From assembly GCA_905221605.1 (NCBI GenBank), contig CAJNDS010000503.1, positions 1 through 64,000 of the forward strand: a stretch of 64,000 nucleotides of DNA. Direction: 5' to 3'. The DNA is from Symbiodinium natans. Taxonomy: Eukaryota > Sar > Dinophyceae > Suessiales > Symbiodiniaceae. Shown piece by piece: positions 40,401-49,600 of the stretch. A program made the translations under genes and the position numbers. Position 1 is the first letter of the stretch. Each line of letters begins with the position of its first letter. Under the pieces are notes generated by a model. The model was not told where the DNA came from. It was given only the letters and a program-made list of their open reading frames with translations, and did not search any database.

Positions 40401-42118
40401 AAACCCTAAACCCTAAACCCTATACCCCAAACCCTAAACCTTAAGCCCTAAACCCTATACACCAAACACCAAACCCTAAACCGTAAACCCCAATCCCTAA
40501 TCCCTAAACCCGAAACCCTAAACCCTAAACCCTAAACCCTAAACCCTACGCTCCCTAAAGCAGGCCGCGGCCTCTCCAAGCCCCTCCTGGCCGCGGTCCT
40601 CCAGGGCCTGGGCTCCGCCGGCCGGCGCCAGGGCGCGGGTTTTGGTGTTAGGGGTTCAGGGTTTAGGGTTTAGGGTTTAGGGTTTAGGGTTTAGGGTTTG
40701 GGGTTTGGGGTTCAGGGTTTATATGGTTTAGGGTTTAGGGCTTAGGGTCAGCGTTTCGAGTCATATTTCGGAGGTTCATGGCCTAGTGTGTTAGGGTTTA
40801 CGGAGGGCTCAAGCCCAAACTTCCGCACGCCTCAACTCGCGTGGTTTAGGGTTTAGGGTTCAGGGTTTAGGGTTTAGGGTTTAGCGTTTAGGGTTTAGGG
40901 TTTAGGGTTTAAGGTTTACAATTAGGGTTTAGGGTTTGTGATTTAGGTTCATGTGGGGCTTTCTGAAATGAGGGGTACCTTATTGCAGTCCTTATTCTGA
41001 CGGGAATCTTTCTATTTGGGTGGTCCATTTTAAGGGTCCCTGATGCTCGTAAGCTCCCATATAGAGCATGTAGAGTAGGATGCATGAATAGACATGCAAG
41101 AAACCCTGAACAATAAACCTTAAACCCAAACCGTTGGATGCCTGAACCCTAAACCACTAGGGATTATCGGGCTTAGAGTCTATAGACTTTTGGTTGGGGG
41201 TGTAGGTTTCAGGGTTTAGGGTTTAGGGTTTAGGGTTTAGGACCACCCCAAAAGCACAGAACCGCTGCCGAGGTGCTGTAAGACCGCCACGCTGGGAACA
41301 GGCTGCCGAGCCTGAATGCTGGTTCGGGTTTAGGTTTAGGGTTTAGGGTTTAGGGTTTAGGGTTTAGGGTTTAGGGTTTAGGGTTTAGGGTTTAGGGTTT
41401 AGGGTTTAGGGTTTAGGGTTTAGGGTTTAGGGTTTAGGGTGGGGTTCTCCACTAAACCCCAAAACCCCTCAAAACCTCAGCGCTCGAAGTTCGGAAGCCC
41501 GAAGCTCTAAACTCTTAAACTTTGTAACTTTGAACCCAAACCCTAAACCCTAAACCCTAAACCCTAAACCCTAAACCCTAAACCCTAAACCCTAAACCCT
41601 AAACCCTAAACCCTAAACCCTAAACCCTTTCGAGCGCTGAACCTCAAGTTGCTGTGGCGCCTGAAGCCCTGAACGTCTCTTCGATTCAAAGCGCTAGGCC
41701 TTCAAGCCTAAACTCCTCTCACTACTTCCAGACACCTCCCTCCTCCAAATCATAGCCGTTGAATCTATATCTGTATCTATATCTGTATCTATATCTGTAT
41801 CTGTACCTGTATCTGTATCTTTATATATATATATATATGGGTATTTATTTATGCATATACATATACTTGCGTATACTCACATATAATAAAATATATACAC
41901 CTTTCTACCATATGTATGTATATGTATACATGTTTCTATACCTTTCTGAAAAGATCCGCAAAACAAACCAAAGACCAAACTTCCCGAAGCCCTACCCCGC
42001 CCCCAGACAATTTGACAGCTCAGGCAGTGGTCGGCCCCAGGCGATCCCCTTGTACCTGTCCTTTGGCTTCGAGCCCATGGTCTTCGGCGCGGAGGCAAGG
42101 GTTGTTAGGAGGGTTTAG
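34407..42118 (+). CDS. GNAT-family N-acetyltransferase gene (multi-exon)
   Basis: Small + strand exons together encode the core of a GCN5-related acetyltransferase, which uses acetyl-CoA. Mapped exons are 35718-35802, 39603-39647, 40564-40634, 41283-41309 and 42041-42118. Joined, they give VEESTGRAVGTATAWL (beta 4), VHWVAVHPEYQGRGLSKPLL (motif A with the acetyl-CoA loop Q-G-R-G-L), a helix VLQGLGSAG,then TATLGTGCRAIPLYLSFGFE (beta 5, helix, C-terminal strand). Phases agree at every junction. One intron uses GT and three use GC donors. Likely earlier exons are 34407-34480 (EGAWQHEFIPGEGNLRLADC, CTGTCAG acceptor, GTGAGG donor), 34757-34860, 34993-35065 and 35101-35190. Substrate unknown. A UBL-RCC1 gene lies inside the 3.8-kb intron. 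The true start was not found. Confidence 0.8.
35308..35499. mobile_element. MITE family A copy containing a TTTAGGG tract
   Basis: Left end TACTTGGAGGTCCGGCGTAC, right end GTACCTCGGGCCTCCAAG. About six TTTAGGG units (35347-35389) lie in its left half. It is located in an intron of the GNAT gene. Confidence 0.7.
35718..35802 (+). CDS. GNAT exon (beta 4 region)
   Basis: Starts after ACATCAG and ends at a GTGAAG donor. It reads FFIVEESTGRAVGTATAWLT and eight further residues and ends in phase 1. The codon is completed by AT at 39603 (Asp). Confidence 0.75.
36003..36950. other. GNAT intron region with one unassigned island
   Basis: Telomere-like tracts plus an open + strand island at about 36355-36465 (DNKPLLGCVADLTGPLFEDL, then GIVESDFLEG), which has no clear place in the GNAT model. 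From about 36679 the sequence resembles the 5' flank of the UBL-RCC1 family, with TTTAGGG-like sequence inserted at 36860-36920. Confidence 0.45.
36952..38559 (+). CDS. UBL + RCC1-like repeat protein, gene 6 (nested)
   Basis: A 535-residue ORF starting at GCCATGG. UBL (MAISVDVHLLSGKRVSLETQ) is followed by ten repeats. Repeats 3-10 are nearly identical and show an alternating two-repeat pattern (SGGDSSSVQAQLRGVQH with ASERA, then GCGGHSNSVQAQLRGVQH with ASRYA), a 246-bp higher-order unit typical of recent unequal exchange. The family C-terminus is missing. After VHHVQ the frame runs into degenerate telomere-like DNA and ends with a tail containing LNPKAQTPNPKA. It lies on the same strand inside the GNAT intron. 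It is more diverged from genes 1-5 than they are from each other. Confidence 0.85.
   Translation: MAISVDVHLLSGKRVSLETQEDALVEELKQHAQTVLAKGRLGQLLSADGQVLDAAQTVKRARIQTGDELCLQIQLPKVAASSCWEEWAAACAAILGDGSVVTWGHAGSGGDSSSVQAQLKGVLHIQASESAFAAIRLDGSVVTWGDRRQSAGMQDQLQRVQHIQASRYAFAAILGDGSVVTWGDTLSGGNSSSVQAQLRGVQHIQASERAFAAILGDGSVVTWGNAGCGGHSNSVQAQLKGVQHIQASRYAFAAILGDGSVVTWGGASSGGDSSSVQAQLRGVQHIQASERAFAAILGDGSVVTWGHAGCGGHSNSVQAQLRGVQHIQASRYAFAAILGDGSVVTWGDTLSGGDSSSVQAQLRGVQHIQASERAFAAILGDGSVVTWGNAGCGGHSNSVQAQLRGVQRIHASEHAFAAILGDGSVVTWGNAGCGGHSNSVQAQLRGVQHIQASERAFAAILGDGSVVTWGGASSGGDISSVQAQLRGVHHVQHNVTAAASDVCEPGSVCVVRSKTLKPGTLHLLNPKAQTPNPKA
38585..38703. repeat. Long (TTTAGGG)n array
   Basis: About 16 units just after gene 6, facing a (CCCTAAA)n array at 38868-38977. 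Confidence 0.95.
38868..38977. repeat. Long (CCCTAAA)n array
   Basis: About 15 units, opposite in orientation to the array at 38585. Shorter arrays follow at 39365-39395 and 39480-39540 in the same GNAT intron. Confidence 0.95.
39603..39647 (+). CDS. GNAT exon with motif A start
   Basis: Follows a C-rich tract ending CCCCCAAG and reads TVQVHWVAVHPEYQ plus one base, ending at a GC donor (GGCTCG). Joining to 40564 yields the PEYQGRGLS acetyl-CoA loop exactly, which is the strongest evidence for GC-AG splicing here. Confidence 0.85.
40113..40180. mobile_element. Left half of MITE family A
   Basis: TACTTGGAGGTTCAGTGTAC and the following 50 bp match family A; the right end is missing. Confidence 0.6.
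40564..40634 (+). CDS. GNAT exon, motif A helix
   Basis: After the AAAGCAG acceptor it reads RGLSKPLLAAVLQGLGSAGR and RQG, ending at a GC donor (GCGGGT) in phase 0. The intron before it is dominated by CCCTAAA units. Confidence 0.8.
41283..41309 (+). CDS. GNAT microexon
   Basis: 27 nt reading TATLGTGCR between CTGTAAG and a GC donor (GCCTGA). The same frame is open back to 41241, right after a TTTAG supplied by a telomere-like tract (DHPKSTEPLPRCCK), so a longer exon starting at 41241 is an alternative. Confidence 0.65.
41335..41440. repeat. Long (TTTAGGG)n array in GNAT intron
   Basis: About 15 units, followed at 41535-41628 by a (CCCTAAA)n array in the opposite orientation within the same intron. 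Confidence 0.95.
41535..41628. repeat. Long (CCCTAAA)n array in GNAT intron
   Basis: About 13 units. Next to it, 41758-41840 is an (ATCTGT)n/(TA)n microsatellite. Confidence 0.95.
42041..42118 (+). CDS. GNAT last exon
   Basis: After GGCCCCAG it reads AIPLYLSFGFEPMVFGAEAR and VVRRV, with the stop TAG lying inside a GGTTTAGGG unit. The AI-LY-FGF-P signature is typical of GNAT C-terminal strands. The gene might instead continue after a donor near 42096. Confidence 0.8.
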   Translation, partial: AIPLYLSFGFEPMVFGAEARVVRRV

Positions 42119-42800
42119 GGTTTAGGGTGCAGGGTTTGGGGTTTTTATGAGGGTTTTGAGTTCAGGCCGGAGGGGTACGTGTGCGGGTAGTTTGAGACAC
42201 CGTACCGAAGGCCCAAACCGCAATCGTGGTTCTTTGGTAGGACCCAAGTCCACAACCTTGAGCCCTGAACCGTACCCATAAGCCCGACCTGTTACTTACG
42301 TGCGTTGGGCATCTGACTTTCCCTGTATACCCTTTAAGGAATGATGTCGGGTGCCCATTGCTCCTACTAAGACCCCTGGGAGGATCTAAAAAGTAGACCC
42401 TGTCAAGGGTTCCTAACGATGACCCAATAGTGTAGGGTACTATTTTGGGGGGTTCTACTTTTGGATCCTCCCAAGGAAAATTCATTAAAAACAAAAATAT
42501 TTGGGATCCCTATATTATCCTTTTAACTTAAGCTACATTCCTGAATTAAGGGGCATTGGCAGCATTGGGCTCCTTGACTACTAAGACCAGTACTGAAATG
42601 AGCGGCAGTGGCTCGCAGCCAAGAGCATCCGGGTTTCGGGTTCATGGGCGTTTAGGGCTTACAAGGTTTACAGGGTTTAGGCTTTAGGGTTTAGGGTGTA
42701 CAGGATTTAGGATTCAGGATCTGTGGCTCAGAGTTTGAAAAAGTGCTTTCTGATTTAGGGGTTATAGCTCGGACTCTTGGAAGGCCGGTGTGTTGGGAAG
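42119..42800. other. Intergenic between GNAT and ankyrin gene
   Basis: Little telomere repeat. A family E fragment (42537-42580) and unassigned sequence. An open minus-strand frame across 42162-42494 has no recognisable features and is not called. Confidence 0.4.
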
Positions 42801-42802
42801 GC

Positions 42803-44444
42803 ATGGCTGAAGACTCGCCCGCGAAGGAGGTGCACATTTGGCTGGCCTCGGGCGCGGAGTTGACAGTGTTGCCCTGGGAGGAGCTGAGCGACGTGCGGAC
42901 CTTGAAAGCACAGCTTCAGGAGCTCTGCGGGCTGCCCCGCTTCAGGCAGAGGCTGCTGCACGAAGGCACCGTCCTCGCGGATGACGCAAAGCTCGGCACT
43001 TGGACTGACTTGCAGGTTGTGTTGCTGTCCTTTCTCCCTCCTGCTCCTGAGCAAGCGGATGCCCTGAAGTTTGCGGCGATGAATGGCCTGGTCCCCCAGG
43101 TGGAGGAGTTGCTACAGGGACCTACGGACCCAGACGCGAGCGGCGTCACGAATATCGCGCCAATCGTCGGTGCCGCCCTTGAGGGCCACGTGGACGTGGT
43201 GCGCCTGCTGCTGGAGGCGGATGCTGCACCAGACAGCGACGACCCCGATGCTTTCACGCCCTTGGCGGCTGCATGCTGTGGGGACTCCGGGGAGGAGTTG
43301 GTGCGTGCACTTTTGGAGGCCCGGGCCGACCCAGACAGGACCAGCGGCAGGGGGACGCCGCTTACCTGGGCAGTTTCTTGGTAGCCCAGTGGCACCCTTT
43401 ACCCTTCTTGTGGTTCCGGGTTCCCTCAAAAAGGGTATATACCCTTATGAGAATTTGGTGACTGGGCTACGAAGGTTTACAACGGAGGTCAAGTCGATGT
43501 TGTGCGCCTGCTGCTGCAAGCCGGTGCCGACATAGAGAAGGTTGACGAAGATGGGTACGCGCCCCTTGCCGCGGCCGCTGAGCAAGAGTATTTTCCAGCG
43601 ATGCAGTTGCTGTTACAGGCCCGCGCACACGCGGACGTGGTGTGCCCGACAGAAGGCAAAACGGCCCTGTGCTTGGCAGCTGAGCGGGGTGACTTCCGCG
43701 TGGTGCACCTGTTGTTATCCTGCGGCGCGGACGTGGACATGATCAGCCAAAGAGCAACTGGGACCAGAAGCAGGCCCTTATTCCCTTCTTCTTACTGGCT
43801 CAAAACCCAACTTTTCAACTTTTGGGCCTCTTATAAGGTAGTTTATTCTGAAAGTTTCAACTTTTATTTCCTTGTTTTTTGGGCCAGTAGGTCTTTTGGG
43901 GGTTTATAGGTTCTCTGAAAAGCCCCTTAACACCATGAAAACCACTTGTTTATTCCTAGGTTACTCCTGGGTCTAGGCAACCCCACTTACCTGGGCAGCC
44001 TGCGGAGGGGATCCCGCCGTTGTACTCATGTTACTTGAGCTGGGCGCCGACATGGACAAGGTTGACCCAGAAGGTTACACTCCTGTGACAGCAGCTGCTG
44101 ACAGGAACCATGTAAAAGTGATGCGGCTGCTGCTGCGTGCAGGCGCCGACGTGGACGTGGTGTGCCCAAGGACCCACAAGACGCCTCTTTGCCTGGCTGC
44201 GGACAGTGGCCACCTGGCTATGGTCAAACTGCTGCTGGAGGCTGGTGCGGATAAGGACAAGATCAGTGACTCTGCATCACCACTTACGTGGGCAGCGTAC
44301 GGAGGTCATTGGGGGGTGGTGCACACGTTGCTGCGGGCGGGTGCTGAAGCTGATGCTGACGAAGATGGGCTCACGCCTCTCATGGCCGCGGCCGATCAGC
44401 ACCACGACGACGTCGTGCTTCTGCTTTCTTTGGGGGCCAGATGA
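42803..44444 (+). CDS. UBL + ankyrin repeat protein, three exons
   Basis: Exons 42803-43372, 43475-43753 and 43977-44444 give 438 residues, all introns in phase 0. Residues 8-78 are a ubiquitin-like domain (EVHIWLASGAELTVLPWEEL, then QRLLHEGTVLADDAKLGT). From about residue 85, about ten ankyrin repeats follow with typical GHVDVVRLLLEA, TPLTWAAYGGH and DGLTPLMAAA signatures. Intron 1 (43373-43474, GT-AG) must be removed to join TPLTWA to VYNGGQVDVVRLLLQAGAD. Intron 2 (43754-43976, GC-AG) joins DMISQR to ATPLTWAACGGD. Ankyrin consensus spacing confirms both. An earlier in-frame Met exists at 42743. It is probably a protein-binding adaptor; no catalytic domain is visible. GC content is high and no telomere repeat lies inside. 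Confidence 0.92.
43373..43474 (+). mobile_element. Intron 1 of ankyrin gene, introner-like element H3
   Basis: The element (43377-43474, 98 bp) has ends CTTGGTAGCCCAG and CTGGGCTACGAAG and is bounded by GTTT at 43373-43376 and 43475-43478. The left GTTT copy supplies the GT donor and the element's own GAAG end supplies the acceptor, so splicing restores the uninterrupted ankyrin frame exactly. Confidence 0.9.
43754..43976 (+). other. Intron 2 of ankyrin gene (GC-AG)
   Basis: 223 nt beginning GCAACTGGG and ending GGTCTAG, with GCAAC repeated at the start of the next exon (43977-43981). An inner inverted repeat (TTACTGGCTCAAAA near 43791 against TTTTTTGGGCCAGTAG near 43875) is visible. The direct repeat at both junctions is what an insertion-derived intron would leave. 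Confidence 0.85.
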
Positions 44445-44524
44445 ACTCCGGAATGGGGACCATGTCAGTACCTTCTATACTGCTCCCATCCCTGTTCGGT
44501 GTGTGGACCCTACCCCGAAGATGC

Positions 44525-44655
44525 CCCTAAACCCTAAACCCTAAACCCTAAACCCTAAACCCTAAACCCTAAACCCTAAACCCTAAACCCTAAACCCTAA
44601 ACCCTAAACCCTAAACCCTAAACCCTAAACCCTAAACCCTAAACCCTAAACCCAA
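44525..44655. repeat. Long (CCCTAAA)n array after the ankyrin gene
   Basis: About 18 units starting about 80 bp after the stop codon. Confidence 0.95.
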
Positions 44656-44671
44656 ACCCTCTTTCGGGTAG

Positions 44672-46605
44672 ATGAACCACAAGCCCTTCTCGGGCTCATT
44701 GTCGGTCCCCAAGGATCCCAATCCAGAAGGTCTAAAGTGCCCGAGCGTCAAAACGCAGCTTGAAGTCTGTACTCTGTACTTCCCGGGGTTTTAGGGTTTC
44801 AGGGTTTTAGGGTTTTTTGGGTTTTAGGGTCTTGGGGTTTTTAGGGTTTTAGGGTTTTAGGGTTGAGGGTTTAGGGTGTAGGTTGTGGGAACTGCCCGGG
44901 TCCGTCCGGGTCCGCAATTGCTGATTGTTTTTTTTTGGTTCGGGGGGACTCTATATCGCACATTTGGACCGCTTGGCAGGTAGAGGACTTTTGGGGCATG
45001 TCTTTGGGGTTTAGCGTTGTTAGGGTTTCGGGGTTTGCCTCATGAGTGGATTCAGGGTTCCGGATTGTGGGCGTTCACTTGAAAACCCAAACTTTCAACA
45101 TTACCACCCTAAACTGTGAACCTTAAACCCCGCGCGGGGGGGGGGGGGGGCAGAAACTAAGGGTATAGGGTTTAGGGTTTAGGGTTTAGGGTTTAGGGTG
45201 GGGTTCTGGTATCGCGGGTAAGAGGACAAACTCCCCCAAGAGCTGAAGGGGTTGCGAGTCTTGGGGTGTCCTTGCTGATGGGCCTGTAGGGCTTAGGTTG
45301 ACTGAAGAGCTTGGCGTCTTCAAGCTCAGAAGGTCCTGTGCTTCACAGATAATCACCCTAAACCCTAAACCCTAAACCCTAAACCCTAAACCCTGAACTT
45401 CCCGAAACCATCCCTGCTTCTAGGGATGAAGGTTAAGGCACTTAGGAGGCCATGGTAGCACCTCAATCAGTTTTGCGGTTTATGCGTTCATGTCGGTTTA
45501 GGCTCCCTAAGCCTCTGAATTCCCGACAGCAAAGCCGGTTTGAGTTATGATTTTAGGGTTTTGGGTTTTGGGTTTAGAGTTTAAGGTTTATAGGGCTTAG
45601 GGTCTAGCGTCGAACATGTCAGCCTCCTCCGCACACCAAGAGCCCTAGGGTTTAGGATAAGCCCTCAACGTTGAACCGCGAGACCCCCAAACCCAAAGAT
45701 ATGTCTCAACCCCGCAATCCCCCATAGTACATCTCAACCCCCAAACCCTCGCAGCCCCTTTCCCCATAACCGCTTAACACCCAGAGCCCCTCCAACGCTT
45801 AATTGACGCCCTAACACCTAATCCCTAAGGGTCCATGTAGCTATCTGGCATGTTCCATGTTGGACCCTAAACCCTAAACCCTAAACCCTAAACCCTAAAT
45901 TACACCCTCAACCCGAAACCCTTTTTATAAACCCTAAACCCTAAACCCCTTACCTTAAGATCCCTTTGCGCGGCAAGGACCTCAGGGCCTGGCGCGAGCT
46001 CCATCGCGCTGCTGCCGCGAGGGCGGCACTTGGCGAGGCCGGCGATCTGTGGTGGATGTTGTTACGGGTTTAGGGTTTAGGGTGCAGGGTCTATAGGGTT
46101 TAGAGGGTTTCTAGGGTTTATAGGGTTTATAGATGTTTATAGGGTTTATAGGGTTTATAGGGTTTAGGGTTTAAGGTATATACTTGGGCCTTAAAGGGGT
46201 TCCTATATAGTAGCTCTAGGGCCCAAGTTGATACTATATAGGCACCGTGGAGGTTTTGATGTGTAACGTTTATAAGTCGGGATGTTCCCCCGTATACTAC
46301 TAGTCCTTGATAGGGATTATAATAGGAGGTACTAGAATCCCTATTAATTATATACAAGGACTGTGAGTAGAAGCGGGAAGATCCCCAGTTATGAGGGTTT
46401 GGGTTAGGGTTTTGGGGCTTTGGGGTTTCAAATCAGGCTAAATTTAGGTTGCCTCATGACTTGTCTGTTCGGCCTCGGCCCCGACAGGCAAAACAGCCAA
46501 GCCCCAGACCGGGTGCGAGGGGAGTTCGGTTTCCTGCCGCGGGACATGAGCACCTGCCAGCTGTGGCGGGAAGCGTCCAATTCATGGGAAGCGGCGTTAA
46601 GGCGT
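44672..46605 (+). CDS. Candidate exons upstream of BTB domain (first group)
   Basis: 44672-44789 begins with ATG after GGGTAG and reads through LKCPSVKTQLEVCTLYFP. 45228-45275 reads DKLPQELKGLRVLGCP, about 45297-45345 LTEELGVFKLRRSCAS, about 45611-45650 VEHVSLLRTPRA, 45958-46060 KIPLRGKDLRAWRELHRAAA then ALGEAGDLWWMLLR, and about 46470-46605 GEFGFLPRDMSTCQLWREAS. No domain was recognised. Most are flanked by AG and GT/GC at plausible positions. Confidence 0.4.
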
Positions 46606-49600
46606 TAAGCACGTCACGATCGCGAGTGACGAGTCTTGCTTGCCTTTCTGTGTTTGATGCCATACCCGCGCGTGCAAGCAAGCAGGCACGCATGCGCATT
46701 CGCATGCGCATGCGCGCGAACACTCGCGAGTGCTTGTATATGTTTGCGCGTTCCATTCACTCACGTGCTCCATCACTCTGCTCCATGTTTACCTAAAGGC
46801 TCCTGTGTAGTTCCATTTCTGGGGTAGTATACTAAAGTCCCCTATACTTTGCCCAAGAGGAACTACATAGGAGCCTTTGGGTAAGTCCCTGGCCTTGGCG
46901 GCTGAGAGGGCGAGGGCTTATGAAGGCCAGTGTGCGCACTTGTGTTAGTAAGCTTGAAGTGGGAGATGCCAACCCTAAACCCTAAACCCTAAACCCTAAA
47001 CTGGCTTAGGGGTTCAGGCTCGAACGTTGTGCGGATCGCGCCTTACGGTGCTGTTCTCCCAGATGTGAGGTGCTGTGGTGCGACTTTCTTCCAACCCTAC
47101 CCTACACCTAAGCCCCAAGCCTGCATAAGGGTTTAGGTTTAGGGTTTAGGGTTTAGTGTTTAGGGATCCCCTATGCTGTGCTGTTTTGGGGTAGCATAGT
47201 ACAATCCCTTAGCACTAACCCAGAAAGGAACGATTTTTTTGCTTCAGGGAAACCTAAACCCTCTAAACCCTAAACCCTAGACCCTAAGGTTGCTCGCAGC
47301 TACAGTGATGTGGACTCCGTGCGACCTTGGGATTTAGGGTTTAGGGTTTCGGGTTTCGGGCTTAGGGGATCTTATTCCGGAAGACATCCCGAGGGTCTGA
47401 AGGCCGAACCTCGCAGGGTTCTTCCGAGCAATGGAAGGACTTGAGGGAAGACCTACTGCGGGATCTAAAGTCTCTTCATAAGACTAAGGCGCTAAACCCA
47501 AAAGCCCGAAAACCCAAACGCGAAGTTTGGAGCCATTCACTGAACCTTAAACCCTAAACCCTAAACCCGAAATCCCTAAAACCTAAGCCCGAAGCCCGGA
47601 GCCCGGAGCCCGGAGCCCTAAACCCTAAACCCTAAACCTTAAACCCTAAACCCCCACTTCAAGGGCTGTCGGGAGTTCTGGCCAGGCAGCAGACGTCGAC
47701 GAGCGCACGCGGCGGGGCGACCGAGTTCTGGTGGACAAGGGATGACCCTAAACCCTAAACCCTAAACCCTAAACCCTAAACCCTAAACCCTAAACCCTAA
47801 ACCCTAAACCCTAAACCCTAAACCCACCTTAAGGGTCCAAGGTAGCAACCCCTCGAGGTGGACAAGCTGCGGCTCGTTTCCGAGACTGACGTGGGCCGCC
47901 TCTTGGGTGTCACGGAGGGCTCTGAAGCTCTGAAACCCTAAGCCCTAAACCCTAAACCCTGAAGATTGGCTTAGGGGGTTTAGAGTTTAGGGTTTAGGGG
48001 GATTTAGGGGTTAAGGAATCAGGGTCTAAGGCACGCAGGTCTATGTAAGGGTAGGGTTTAGGGTTTATACGGGCCAGCATAGGCGCACCCCCACCTGACC
48101 CCTCCCCCCCCATGCTCTCCCCCCCCCTGTGGTTCATGGTGGGTTTTGGCTCCCCCCCCCTCTGTGGTTCATGGTCTGTGGTTCGTGGGTTTAGGGTTGA
48201 GGGGTTTAGGGGTTTAGGGTTAGGCTGTAGAGTTCAGGACTTTGCTCTGGTCCGTTGGTTCACTGTGAGTTTAGAGTTCAATTAGGGTTCAAGGTTTGGG
48301 GTAATGGTAGGTTTACGGTTTTCCCCTCTCCCCTCTGTGGTTCGTGCTGGGTTTACGGTTGAGGGTTCAGGGTTAAAGCGGCTAAGGTTTCGGGTTTACC
48401 CTTGTATAGGTTAATAAGGGGGAACATCCCAACACCCCTAAAACTAGAACAGCCTTAAAAGCCCCAACAAACCCAAAACTCGAAACCTTGAAGCCAAAAA
48501 ACCTTCCAAGAGCACTGGGCCCTGACACCCCACCAAACCCTAAACCCTAGCCCTAAACCCTAAACCCTCAACTTTCAGGAGGCTTTCGGATGCTTAGCGC
48601 TCCGACATTTCTGTGCGACCTCTGGCCACAAGCAGTCCGCAAGCGCAGAGAAGAAAGGAACTGTATGGGATTGAGGGTTTAGGGTTTAGGATTTGGGGAT
48701 TTGTTTGCGGGTAGTTAAATGGGCCCTTAATATGGTCCCTTACCTCCTGTAAGTGGGTTCTGAAGTATGGGCCCTTGGGTTTTAGATGGTATACAATGGG
48801 CTGATAAGGGGTCCCCTTTGAAGGGCTCATATGAAGGGACCATGTCACTACCCCAAGAGTTACATGAAACCTGGTTTAGGGTTTAGGGTTTAGGGCTTAG
48901 GGACCCTGATCCCCCCCCCTAACGACAAACCTTATAACAAAATGCACCTCCAATAGCAGGATCACCTTGTAGTAATAAGGACCTCAATAACGTACCCTAA
49001 TATCGTAAACCCGCATATCACTTCGCACTACTTGGAGGTTCAGGGTACTTAGTAACCCACTGTAAGTGTAGCATTAACCCACATATAAGCCCCTTAAGGT
49101 ACAGGTATAATTCCCTAAACCTTAAACCCTAAACCCTAACTCCACAACCCTAAACCCTAATTGGGTTTCTAAGTACCATGAACCTCCAAGTACAAGTGTA
49201 TGTAGGTCACACGTATCCCCAGAACTCAGCCAAGGCCCAGGATGTGAGAAGGCATCGCAAGCTAAGCTTCTCCGCGAGAATTTCGGGTTTAGGGTTTATC
49301 TATAGGGTTTAGGGTTTAGGGTTTAGGGTTTAGGGTTTGGGGTTTAGGGTTTCGGGTTTAGGGTTTAGGGTTTAGGGTTTACCTTCGGAGAACTTCGAAA
49401 GCATGTGTTTCAAGCTGTTTAGGGTGAGTGGGTTGTAATTAGGCTGTTGCTTACAAGCTCCCTTCTTTGCGGAGGTGGCTCAAACCCTACGGAGGTGGCT
49501 GAAACCCTAAAACCTGTACCTTCAACTTCAAAACGGGGACTGCGAACCTTGTAGGCTGCATAGAACATCAGCCAGCAAAGACGAATGAAAGCCCTGCAAA

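Noticed and set aside
41759-42040. Tyr/Leu/Ile-rich start of the open frame that ends in the GNAT exon
   Set aside because: It is a translated ATCTGT/TA microsatellite. Only the part after the CCCCAG acceptor at 42041 fits the GNAT fold.
42162-42494. 110-codon minus-strand frame between GNAT and ankyrin genes
   Set aside because: It has no domain, runs against the direction of all supported genes and overlaps repeat-like sequence.
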